DNA of 64,000 bases from assembly GCF_046297595.1 (NCBI RefSeq), contig NZ_JBKBHT010000010.1:1-64000 (forward strand), read 5' to 3'. Positions within the stretch are counted from its first letter, which is position 1; each line of letters opens with the position of its first letter. Both the position numbers and the translations under genes were made by a program. The notes under the pieces were generated by a model. The model saw only the letters and a program-made list of their open reading frames with translations. It was not told the DNA's origin and searched no databases. Below, piece by piece: positions 8,973 to 16,296 of this stretch. This DNA is from Ferrovibrio sp046297595 (GTDB lineage Bacteria > Pseudomonadota > Alphaproteobacteria > Ferrovibrionales > Ferrovibrionaceae).

Positions 8973-8994
8973 GGCCGGCATTCATCAGCCGGCC
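8973..8994 (+). other. Intercistronic hairpin rpmD/rplO
   Basis: A 7-bp perfect stem GGCCGGC/GCCGGCC (8973-8979 with 8988-8994) has an 8-base loop ATTCATCA. No T-run follows, so it is unlikely to terminate. A processing, stability or translational-control role is possible. Confidence 0.5.
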
Positions 8995-9014
8995 CGAGCG
9001 GAAGGGTTAGCAAC

Positions 9015-9530
9015 ATGCGTCTCAATCAGATCGCCGACAATCCGGGCGCCCGCAAGGAGCGTATGCGCGTTGGCCGCGGCATCGGCTCCGGCAAGGGCAA
9101 GACCTCAGGCCGTGGCGTCAAGGGCCAGAAGGCGCGTACCGGCGTCAGCATCAAGGGCTTCGAAGGTGGTCAGACCCCGATCTACCGCCGCCTGCCGAAG
9201 CGCGGTTTCAATCCGCTGAATCCGGTTTCCTACGAGACCGTGAATATCGGCCGCCTGCAGGCTGCGATCGACAAGAAGAAGATCGACGCCTCCAAGCCGC
9301 TGGACGAAGCCGCCCTGAAGGCTGCGGGCCTGTGCTCGCGCAAGGCCGGCGGCGTGCGGTTGCTGGGCACCGGCGAGCTGAAGTCGAAGGTGACCATCAC
9401 CGTTAGCGGCGCCTCGGCGACCGCCAAGGCGGCGGTGGAAAAGGCCGGCGGCAGCATCACCGTGCTGGTCGCGCCGAAGGCTGAAGCCGAGCCGAAGGCC
9501 GAGAAGAAGGCCAAGGGCAAGAAGAAGTAA
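9015..9530 (+). CDS. rplO: 50S ribosomal protein L15
   Basis: 171 residues. The N-terminal part MRLNQIADNPGARKER and the Gly-rich rRNA-binding segment GRGIGSGKGKTSGRGVKGQK are typical of L15, a late 50S assembly protein. The C-terminus ends in a Lys/Ala/Glu tail that makes it slightly longer than E. coli L15 (144 residues). A GAAGGG ribosome-binding site precedes the ATG. Confidence 0.97.
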   Translation: MRLNQIADNPGARKERMRVGRGIGSGKGKTSGRGVKGQKARTGVSIKGFEGGQTPIYRRLPKRGFNPLNPVSYETVNIGRLQAAIDKKKIDASKPLDEAALKAAGLCSRKAGGVRLLGTGELKSKVTITVSGASATAKAAVEKAGGSITVLVAPKAEAEPKAEKKAKGKKK

Positions 9531-9549
9531 GACCTGCTGGGTCGATTGC

Positions 9550-9570
9550 GACGGGGCATCAGGCCCCGTC
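9550..9570 (+). other. Intercistronic hairpin rplO/secY
   Basis: An 8-bp perfect stem GACGGGGC/GCCCCGTC has a 5-base loop and is followed by GTTCTTATTG, a broken T-run. It could be a weak attenuator separating ribosomal genes from secY, or an RNA processing site. Confidence 0.5.
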
Positions 9571-9613
9571 GTTCTTATTGTTAGTTCACGCGGTCGGATT
9601 TTAGGGCTCGGAC

Positions 9614-10960
9614 ATGGCATCGGCAGCGGAACGCATGGCAGGCAGCCTCAATCTCGGGGCATTTGCCAAAGCGACCGAATTGAAGAAGCGCATATGGTTC
9701 ACGATCGGCGCGCTGATCGTGTACCGTCTTGGTACCTATATCCCGCTGCCGGGCATCGATCCCATGATCATGGCGGATATTTTCCGCCAGCAGGCCGGCG
9801 GCATCCTGGGCATGTTCAACGTGTTTGCCGGCGGTGCGCTCGAGCGCATGACCATCTTCGCGCTGAACATCATGCCGTATATCTCGGCCTCGATCATCGT
9901 TCAGCTGCTGACTGCGGTTTCGCCGCAGCTCGAAGCGCTGAAGAAAGAAGGCGAGGCCGGCCGCAAAAAGCTGAACCAGTATACCCGCTACGGCACCGTG
10001 TTCCTGGCATTGATCCAGTCCTACGGTATCGCGGTCGGCCTGGAAGGCATGACGGGCAGCACCGGTGGCGCCGTCATCGATCCGGGCATGTTCTTCCGCC
10101 TCACCACCGTCATCACGCTGACCGGTGGCACGATGTTCCTGATGTGGCTGGGCGAACAGATTACCCAGCGCGGCATCGGCCAGGGCATCTCGCTGATCAT
10201 CTTCGCCGGCATCATCGCCGAATTGCCGCGCGCTCTGGCGGCCACCCTGGAACTGGGCCGCACCGGCGCGCTGAGCACCTTCTTCATCCTGTTCCTGCTG
10301 GTGCTGATCGTTGCCGTGATCACCTTCATCGTGTTCATGGAGCGCGCCCAGCGCCGCATCCTGGTGCAGTATCCCAAGCGTCAGCAGGGTGCCCGCGTGT
10401 TCGGCGGCGAAAGCTCGCATCTGCCGCTCAAACTGAATACCTCCGGCGTGATTCCGCCGATCTTCGCCTCGTCGCTGCTTCTGATGCCTGCCACCGTTGC
10501 GCAGTTCAGCGCCGGCTCTGGTGCGCCCGGCTGGGTCACCACGATCACTACGCTGCTCGGCCATGGCCAGCCGCTCTACATGGCGACTTATGTCGCGCTG
10601 ATCATCTTCTTCTGTTTCTTCTATACCTCGGTCGTGTTCAACCCGAACGACACCGCCGATAACCTGAAGAAGTATGGCGGCTTCGTGCCCGGCATCCGTC
10701 CCGGCCAGCGCACCGCCGAGTATTTCGACTATGTCCTGACCCGCCTGACCGTGGTCGGTGCCATCTACATCTCGGCGGTCTGCCTGCTGCCCGAATTGCT
10801 GATCTCGCAGTATTCCGTGCCGTTCTATTTCGGCGGCACCTCGCTGCTGATCGTGGTCAGTGTCACCATGGATACGGTGGCGCAGATCCAGTCGCATCTG
10901 CTGGCGCATCAATACGAAGGCCTCATCAAGAAGGCCAAGCTGAGGGGAGCGAGGAAATGA
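9614..10960 (+). CDS. secY: Protein translocase subunit SecY
   Basis: 448 residues with about ten hydrophobic transmembrane segments. It starts near GSLNLGAFAKATELKKRIWF and has the first-helix segment RLGTYIPLPGIDP. SecY forms the inner-membrane protein-conducting channel with SecE and SecG. Its place after rplO is the standard spc-operon position. The stop overlaps the adk start by four bases (ATGA). Confidence 0.98.
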   Translation: MASAAERMAGSLNLGAFAKATELKKRIWFTIGALIVYRLGTYIPLPGIDPMIMADIFRQQAGGILGMFNVFAGGALERMTIFALNIMPYISASIIVQLLTAVSPQLEALKKEGEAGRKKLNQYTRYGTVFLALIQSYGIAVGLEGMTGSTGGAVIDPGMFFRLTTVITLTGGTMFLMWLGEQITQRGIGQGISLIIFAGIIAELPRALAATLELGRTGALSTFFILFLLVLIVAVITFIVFMERAQRRILVQYPKRQQGARVFGGESSHLPLKLNTSGVIPPIFASSLLLMPATVAQFSAGSGAPGWVTTITTLLGHGQPLYMATYVALIIFFCFFYTSVVFNPNDTADNLKKYGGFVPGIRPGQRTAEYFDYVLTRLTVVGAIYISAVCLLPELLISQYSVPFYFGGTSLLIVVSVTMDTVAQIQSHLLAHQYEGLIKKAKLRGARK

Positions 10961-11607
10961 GGCTGATCCTGCTTGGACCGCCGGGCGCCGGCAAGGGCAC
11001 CCAGGCCCAGCGGCTGACCGCCAACCACGGCCTGGTTCAGCTATCGACCGGCGACATGCTGCGTGCTGCGGTCAAGGCCGGCACCGCCATCGGCCTGAAG
11101 GCCAAGGCGGTGATGGATAGTGGCGCCCTGGTCTCGGACGAGATCGTGGTCGGCATCATCGCCGATCGGATTGACCAGCCCGACTGCCGCAAGGGCTTCA
11201 TCCTGGACGGCTTCCCGCGCACCACCAAGCAGGCCGAGGCGCTGGACAAGATGCTCGCCGAGCGCAAGCTCAAGCTGGACGCCGTGATCGAGATGAAGGT
11301 CAATGATAGCGTTCTGGTTGAGCGCATTACTGGCAGATTCACCTGCAGCAAGTGCGGCGCGGGATATCACGATAAGTTTCAGCCGACCAGCCAGCCTGGC
11401 GTATGCGACCGCTGCGGCTCGACCGACTTCACCCGGCGGGCCGACGACAACGCCGAAACCGTGGTTTCGCGGCTCAAGGCCTATCACGAGCAGACTGCTC
11501 CGCTCCTTCCGTATTACAAGGGGCGGGGGATCCTCCGCCAGGTCGACGGGATGGCGGAAATCGACGAGGTTACGCGTCAGATCGAGGGCGTTCTGGCCTC
11601 GCTCTGA
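10957..11607 (+). CDS. adk: Adenylate kinase (zinc-LID form)
   Basis: 216 residues. The P-loop GPPGAGKGTQ is at residues 7-16 and DGFPRT at about 84-89. The LID domain carries four Cys (130, 133, 150, 153) in CxxC...CxxC arrangement, so it is the zinc-binding long form. The enzyme interconverts ATP + AMP and 2 ADP. It is translationally coupled to secY, a common arrangement in alphaproteobacteria. Confidence 0.97.
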   Translation: MRLILLGPPGAGKGTQAQRLTANHGLVQLSTGDMLRAAVKAGTAIGLKAKAVMDSGALVSDEIVVGIIADRIDQPDCRKGFILDGFPRTTKQAEALDKMLAERKLKLDAVIEMKVNDSVLVERITGRFTCSKCGAGYHDKFQPTSQPGVCDRCGSTDFTRRADDNAETVVSRLKAYHEQTAPLLPYYKGRGILRQVDGMAEIDEVTRQIEGVLASL

Positions 11608-11621
11608 TTGCACTTAAGTAG

Positions 11622-11649
11622 TTGACTGAGTAGAGAGAGTTTCTATAAT
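11622..11649 (+). promoter_or_regulatory. Candidate sigma-70 promoter for the rpsM-rpsK-rpoA-rplQ segment
   Basis: TTGACT (11622-11627), a 16-base spacer and a perfect TATAAT (11644-11649) lie 15 bases after the adk stop and about 148 bases before rpsM. Transcription would start near 11656 and give a leader of about 140 bases. This is the clearest promoter in the ribosomal cluster. Confidence 0.7.
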
Positions 11650-11778
11650 CGCGCCCCTTGGGCTAAGGGCGCGAGCAGGAAAAGAGGTAAGGGACCCTGA
11701 CGTAAGTCTTTGACTTCGTTGGGTTTGTCCCATGCCTTTGGGTCGCCCAAGGTAAACGCTCCGGCCGGCCGGAGCGTG
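11650..11778 (+). promoter_or_regulatory. Structured 5' leader upstream of rpsM
   Basis: Two hairpins are visible. The first, at about 11651-11672, pairs GCGCCCCTT with AAGGGCGC (one bulge). The second, at 11756-11777, is a perfect 22-base palindrome with arm ACGCTCCGGCC, ending 19 bases before the GTG of rpsM. No T-run follows, so a terminator is unlikely. Ribosomal-protein feedback control is an inference; in gammaproteobacteria the alpha operon leader is regulated by S4. Confidence 0.45.
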
Positions 11779-11796
11779 TGATTCGAGGAGAAAAAC

Positions 11797-12174
11797 GTGG
11801 CGCGTATCGCTGGCGTGAACATTCCGACCAACAAACGGGTCGTGATCGCACTGACCTACATCTACGGCATCGGCCGGGTGAAGGCGAAAGAAATCTGCGA
11901 GAAGGTGGGTCTGCCGCCGGAACGTCGGGTCAACGAACTGACCGATGCCGAGGTTCTGCAGATCCGCGAAACCATCGACCGCGACTACAAGGTCGAAGGC
12001 GACCTCCGTCGCGAGATCGCCATGGACATCAAGCGCCTGATGGACCTGGGCTGCTATCGCGGCCTGCGTCATCGTAAGGGCCTGCCGGTCCGCGGCCAGC
12101 GCACCCACACCAACGCGCGCACCCGCAAGGGCAAGGCGGTTGCCATCGCCGGTAAGAAAAAGGCGACGCGCTAA
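11797..12174 (+). CDS. rpsM: 30S ribosomal protein S13
   Basis: 125 residues with a GTG start after CGAGGAG. It begins MARIAGVNIPTNKRV and contains YIYGIGRVKAKEI and the basic tail RGQRTHTNARTRKGK, all typical of S13. S13 contacts the P-site tRNA and S19. It begins the alpha-operon part, which lacks rpmJ and rpsD here. Confidence 0.97.
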   Translation: MARIAGVNIPTNKRVVIALTYIYGIGRVKAKEICEKVGLPPERRVNELTDAEVLQIRETIDRDYKVEGDLRREIAMDIKRLMDLGCYRGLRHRKGLPVRGQRTHTNARTRKGKAVAIAGKKKATR

Positions 12175-12212
12175 ACCGTTAGCTTCCGTTTTCGAAGGAC
12201 TGCAGGATACCC

Positions 12213-12605
12213 ATGGTCAAGGACAAGGCCGCGCGCCCCCGGCGCAAGGAAAAGAAGAACATCACCTCTGCCGTTGCGCATGTGAATGCATCGTTCAACA
12301 ACACGATGATCACCATCACCGACGCGCAGGGCAATACCATTGCCTGGTCGTCGGCCGGCAGTCAGGGCTTCAAGGGCTCGCGCAAGTCGACCCCGTATGC
12401 CGCCCAGGTCGCGGCCGATGTGGCCGGCCGCCGCGCCGCCGAGCATGGCGTGCGCACCCTCGAGGTCGAGGTGAAGGGTCCGGGTTCGGGCCGCGAGTCG
12501 GCCCTGCGCGCCTTGCAGGCCGTCGGCTTCGTCATCACCAGCATCCGCGACGTCACGCCGATACCGCATAACGGCTGCCGCCCGCCGAAGCGTCGCCGCA
12601 TCTGA
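12213..12605 (+). CDS. rpsK: 30S ribosomal protein S11
   Basis: 130 residues. The core NASFNNTMITITDAQGNT and the C-terminal IPHNGCRPPKRRRI are diagnostic for S11, a platform protein. It follows rpsM by 38 bases and precedes rpoA by a structured gap of 145 bases. Confidence 0.97.
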   Translation: MVKDKAARPRRKEKKNITSAVAHVNASFNNTMITITDAQGNTIAWSSAGSQGFKGSRKSTPYAAQVAADVAGRRAAEHGVRTLEVEVKGPGSGRESALRALQAVGFVITSIRDVTPIPHNGCRPPKRRRI

Positions 12606-12610
12606 TCTGT

Positions 12611-12731
12611 CGCGCCGGATGTAAACCGGCGCGCAACGAGAACAACGTGGCCGGCCGCCACCCCCGAACGACATTCAGGGGCGGCCGCTGCCACAACCGA
12701 GGTGGTCTAGGCGGAGTGCCCGCACCCGCCG
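12611..12731 (+). other. Three-hairpin intercistronic region rpsK/rpoA
   Basis: Hairpin 1 is an 8-bp stem CGCGCCGG/CCGGCGCG (12611-12618 with 12626-12633). Hairpin 2 is long and imperfect: 12647-12662 pairs with 12678-12694, with GTGGC closing on GCCAC and CGGCCGCC on GGCGGCCG. Hairpin 3, at about 12710-12730, pairs GGCGG and GTGC with GCAC and CGCC. No T-run follows any of them. A role in mRNA processing or in setting rpoA expression is inferred. Confidence 0.5.
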
Positions 12732-12750
12732 CAACCGAACGAGGTTACAG

Positions 12751-13767
12751 GTGATCCAGAAGAATTGGACCGATCTGATTAAGCCGAACAAGCTGGTGAT
12801 CGAGCCGGGCGCCGTGCCGGGCCGTACCGCTACCATTGTTGCCGAACCGCTCGAGCGCGGTTTCGGTCTGACCCTGGGCAATGCGCTGCGCCGCGTGCTG
12901 CTGTCGTCGCTGCAGGGTGCCGCTGTCACATCGATCAAGATCGACGGCGTGCTGCACGAATTCTCGTCCATTCCGGGCGTGCGCGAAGACGTTACCGACA
13001 TCGTTCTGAACATCAAGTCGATGGCTCTGAAGATGCACGGCGAAGGCCCGAAGCGCATGCATCTGAATGCTCAGGGTCCGTGCGAAGTCACGGCAAAGAT
13101 GATCGAGACCGGCCATGACATCGAGGTGATGGATCCGAGCCACGTGCTGTGCACGCTGGATGCCGGCGCCACCATCCGCATGGAACTGACCGTCGAGACC
13201 GGCAAGGGCTATGTGCCGGCTTCGGCCAACCGTCCGGAAGACGCGCCGATCGGCCTGATCCCGGTCGATGCGCTGTACAGCCCGGTCCGCAAGGTCTCCT
13301 ACAAGGTCGAGAACACCCGCGAGGGCCAGATCCTCGACTACGACAAGCTGACCATGCAGCTCGAGACCAACGGCGCGATCAAGCCGGAAGACGCGGTGGC
13401 CTATGCCGCCCGCATCCTGCAGGACCAGCTGCAGCTCTTCATCAACTTCGAAGAACCGAAGGCCGAGACCCGCGAGAAGACCTCGGCCGAGCCGGAATTC
13501 AATCCGAATCTGCTGCGCCGCGTCGACGAGCTGGAGCTGTCGGTGCGTTCGGCCAACTGCCTCAAGAACGACAACATCGTCTACATCGGTGATCTGATCC
13601 AGAAGACCGAGGCGGAGATGCTGCGCACGCCGAATTTCGGCCGCAAGTCGCTCAACGAGATCAAGGAAGTTCTGGCTCAGATGGGTCTGCATCTCGGCAT
13701 GCATGTTCCCAACTGGCCGCCGGAGAATATCGAGGAACTGGCGAAGAAGCTGCAGGATCAGTACTGA
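12751..13767 (+). CDS. rpoA: DNA-directed RNA polymerase subunit alpha
   Basis: 338 residues with a GTG start at 12751. The N-terminal assembly domain includes LERGFGLTLGNALRRVLLSS. The C-terminal domain has RSANCLKNDNIVYIGDLI and TPNFGRKSLNEI, which in the family bind UP elements and activators. It lies between rpsK and rplQ as in other bacteria. Confidence 0.98.
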   Translation: MIQKNWTDLIKPNKLVIEPGAVPGRTATIVAEPLERGFGLTLGNALRRVLLSSLQGAAVTSIKIDGVLHEFSSIPGVREDVTDIVLNIKSMALKMHGEGPKRMHLNAQGPCEVTAKMIETGHDIEVMDPSHVLCTLDAGATIRMELTVETGKGYVPASANRPEDAPIGLIPVDALYSPVRKVSYKVENTREGQILDYDKLTMQLETNGAIKPEDAVAYAARILQDQLQLFINFEEPKAETREKTSAEPEFNPNLLRRVDELELSVRSANCLKNDNIVYIGDLIQKTEAEMLRTPNFGRKSLNEIKEVLAQMGLHLGMHVPNWPPENIEELAKKLQDQY

Positions 13768-13802
13768 TCCTGCCCGCCTAAAGAAGATCGAGGAGAGTAG
13801 TC

Positions 13803-14222
13803 ATGCGTCACCGCAATGCCGGCCGCAAACTCAATAAGACCAGCGCCCACCGCCGCGCCATGTTCGGCAACATGGCTGCGTCGCTGATCAAGCACGAGCA
13901 GATTACCACGACGCTGCCGAAGGCCAAGGAGCTGAAGCCGCTGATCGACAAGTTGATCACGCTCGGCAAGCGCGGCGATCTGCATGCCCGTCGCCAGGCT
14001 CTGTCCTTCTTGCCGGAGAAGGCCGCGGTCGATAAGCTGTTCTCGACCCTGAACCAGCGCTACGCCAGCCGCAACGGCGGCTACAGTCGCGTGCTGAAGG
14101 CCGGTTTCCGTTACGGCGATGCTGCCCCGATGGCCGTGGTCGAGCTGGTTGATCGCGATCCGGCCGCCAAGGGCCTGGACTCGGGTCCGGTCCAGACGGC
14201 CGGCGAGGAAGCGGCGGCCTGA
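13803..14222 (+). CDS. rplQ: 50S ribosomal protein L17
   Basis: 139 residues. It starts MRHRNAGRKLNKTSAHRRAM, the diagnostic L17 N-terminus, and has the common short acidic/Ala-rich tail. It is the last gene of the cluster and is followed by an intrinsic terminator. Confidence 0.97.
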   Translation: MRHRNAGRKLNKTSAHRRAMFGNMAASLIKHEQITTTLPKAKELKPLIDKLITLGKRGDLHARRQALSFLPEKAAVDKLFSTLNQRYASRNGGYSRVLKAGFRYGDAAPMAVVELVDRDPAAKGLDSGPVQTAGEEAAA

Positions 14223-14247
14223 TCGGCTGACGCATACGCATTCAAAG

Positions 14248-14282
14248 CGGCGGTCCGGTTTTCCGGGCCGCCGTTTTGCTTT
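14248..14282 (+). terminator. Intrinsic terminator of the ribosomal cluster
   Basis: An 11-bp stem (one G-U pair) with arms CGGCGGTCCGG and CCGGGCCGCCG, a TTTT loop, then TTTTGCTTTT. It sits 25 bases after rplQ, between this cluster and the convergent PAS gene. Confidence 0.9.
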
Positions 14283-14297
14283 TAAGACTAGGTTTGG

Positions 14298-14777
14298 TCA
14301 GTCGGGATATTCTGTCAGTTCGGCCTTGTCTGTGGGCGAGAAGATCACGCCGACCAGGATCATTTCCACCTTGTCCCGCCCCAGTGGCAGGATCAGGGAT
14401 TGATGATCCATCGGCTGGTCGCCGACCAGGCCGCGTCGGCGGATCAGGGCCGGCTCGCCATTCTCCATCACGCCCCTGTAGACGTCGCGGACACGGGCGG
14501 CGAATTCCGGCCAGGGATGCTGGTCGTTGTATTTCCCGGTCATGTCGAAACCTTGCCGGCGGGCGATCTCGCTGCCGAACAGACGATAGCGGAAACGCAG
14601 TGGCTCGGGTTCGATATCGATCAGGATAAGGCTGCCAAGGATGAATTTCAGGTCGAGCGGGTCGATATCCTCCCGCACTGGAAAACGCCTTTCCGCGCGC
14701 CTGCCATCCCAGTAGGCGTATAGCTGCAGCAGAAGCGGCTGGTTAAGCTCGGAAAGGCCGGTTGGTCTACCCATCAT
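14298..14777 (-). CDS. PAS_5-type sensory protein A
   Basis: 159 residues from either of two adjacent Met codons (14777 or 14774). Upstream in-frame codons run into the htrA promoter region and are rejected. The protein is one small domain resembling the alphaproteobacterial PAS_5 family. The segment LKFILGSLILIDIEPEPLRF followed by RYRLFGSEIARRQGFDMTGK is typical. There is no output domain and no membrane segment, so ligand and partner are unknown. A paralogue lies at 40,828. It converges on the rplQ terminator and diverges from htrA. Confidence 0.75.
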   Translation of the reverse strand: MMGRPTGLSELNQPLLLQLYAYWDGRRAERRFPVREDIDPLDLKFILGSLILIDIEPEPLRFRYRLFGSEIARRQGFDMTGKYNDQHPWPEFAARVRDVYRGVMENGEPALIRRRGLVGDQPMDHQSLILPLGRDKVEMILVGVIFSPTDKAELTEYPD

Positions 14778-14830
14778 GCTGTCATTAATCCAGCCGGATG
14801 GTGAATGGGGTCTTAAAGCGGCCCCGCCCA

Positions 14831-14860
14831 TTGAAAACCTTTCGGAAACATCCTTATTAA
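14831..14860 (+). promoter_or_regulatory. Candidate promoter abutting the htrA start
   Basis: TTGAAA (14831-14836), an 18-base spacer and TATTAA (14855-14860) end only five bases before the ATG at 14866. If used, the transcript would begin at or near the start codon, with no leader. CTTATT could also be read as a heat-shock-type -10 element. The assignment is tentative. Confidence 0.35.
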
Positions 14861-14865
14861 AAAGC

Positions 14866-16296
14866 ATGTCCCGACAGCCTTTCCCCCACCGCATATTCCT
14901 GGCCATCGCCAGCATGCTGGCCCTGTTGCTGCCTGCCTTGGCCCCGGCCATGGCTTCGGCGCAGGCGCGCCTGCCAGCCAGCCGCAGCGAAATCCAGCTC
15001 AGCTTTGCCCCCCTGGTGCAGCGGGCCGCGCCGGCCGTGGTGAACGTCTACACCCGCCGGGTCGAGAAAGTGCAGCGGCCGCCGCTGTTCGACGATCCGT
15101 TCTTCCGGCATTTCTTCGGCAACCAGATGCCGTTCGGCGAGCCGCGCGAACGCATCGCCCAGTCGTTGGGGTCCGGCGTGATCGTCGAGGCCGATGGCGT
15201 AATCGTCACCAACAACCATGTGATCGAGGGCGCCACCGAAATCGTGGTGGCACTCGCTGACCGACGGGAATTCGAGGCCCGGGTGATCGCTGCCGATCCG
15301 CGCGTCGACCTAGCGGTGCTGCGGATCGATACGCGCGGCGAAAACCTGCCTTTCCTTGAGTTCAGGGATTCCGATGAACTGCAGGTCGGCGATCTCGTGG
15401 TCGCGATTGGCAACCCCTTCGGCGTCGGACAGACCGTGACCCAGGGCATAGTCTCGGCTCTTGGCCGCACGGGCATCGGCGATGCCGATGCGCAGTCCTT
15501 TATCCAGACTGATGCCGCGATCAATCCGGGCAATTCCGGCGGCGCGCTGGTGACTATGGATGGCAAGCTTGCCGGCGTGAACACCGCGATCTATTCGCGC
15601 TCCGGCGGTTCGATCGGCATTGGTTTCGCAATCCCCGCCAACCTGGTTGCCTCCACTGTATCGAGCGCGCTGGCTGGGAAGGGGATCAAGCGGCCGTGGC
15701 TTGGCGCCAGTGGCGAACCGGTGACATCGGAAATCGCTGCCGGTCTCGGCATGGCGCGGCCGGATGGTGTGCTGATCGGTGAAGTCTATCGCGGCGGCCC
15801 GGCCGACCGTGGCGGATTGCGTACCGGCGACGTGGTACTGGCGGTCGACGGCCGACCCGTGAGTGATCCGCAGGCCCTGAAATTCCGCATCTCCACGCGC
15901 AAGCTGGGCGAGGTTGCAACGCTTGATGTACTGCGCCGTGGCCAGCGCGTGGCTTTGCAAATGAACATGGTCGAAGCGCCGGAAACACCGCCGCGCGACA
16001 TTACCCAGCTTTCGGGCAACCAGCCCTTGGCCGGTGCCACGGTTGCCAACCTCTCGCCGGCGCTGGCCGTTGAACTTGGTTTTGATACGCTGGAGCAAGG
16101 CGTCATCGTCATGAATGTGGCCCAGGGTTCCACTGCCTATCGCCTGCGGGTGAGGCCCGGCGATGTGGTGGTCAAGATCAACAACCGTGATATTGCGGAT
16201 GTGCGTAGTCTACAAAGCCAGTTGCGCGGCACAGATCAGTGGACCGTGGTGCTGAAGCGCGGCAAGCAGCTGCTGACGTTCAGCGTGCGGGCATGA
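14866..16296 (+). CDS. DegP/HtrA-family periplasmic serine protease
   Basis: 476 residues from the ATG at 14866, chosen because it gives a clean signal peptide (basic MSRQPFPHR, hydrophobic core, cleavage near ASA or AQA at about residue 33). The catalytic triad is His118 (TNNHVIEGA), Asp148 (DPRVDLAVLRID) and Ser224 (NPGNSGGAL). Two PDZ domains follow, at about 270-370 and 385-476. The protein degrades or refolds misfolded envelope proteins. Its stop overlaps the rarA start by four bases. Confidence 0.93.
   Translation: MSRQPFPHRIFLAIASMLALLLPALAPAMASAQARLPASRSEIQLSFAPLVQRAAPAVVNVYTRRVEKVQRPPLFDDPFFRHFFGNQMPFGEPRERIAQSLGSGVIVEADGVIVTNNHVIEGATEIVVALADRREFEARVIAADPRVDLAVLRIDTRGENLPFLEFRDSDELQVGDLVVAIGNPFGVGQTVTQGIVSALGRTGIGDADAQSFIQTDAAINPGNSGGALVTMDGKLAGVNTAIYSRSGGSIGIGFAIPANLVASTVSSALAGKGIKRPWLGASGEPVTSEIAAGLGMARPDGVLIGEVYRGGPADRGGLRTGDVVLAVDGRPVSDPQALKFRISTRKLGEVATLDVLRRGQRVALQMNMVEAPETPPRDITQLSGNQPLAGATVANLSPALAVELGFDTLEQGVIVMNVAQGSTAYRLRVRPGDVVVKINNRDIADVRSLQSQLRGTDQWTVVLKRGKQLLTFSVRA

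Noticed and set aside
9581..10912. 443-residue His/Gln/Arg-rich frame antisense to secY
   Set aside because: Composition is that of the complement of membrane-protein codons; secY is certain.
11710..11715. Second TTGACT in the rpsM leader as an extra promoter
   Set aside because: No acceptable -10 element lies 15-19 bases downstream.
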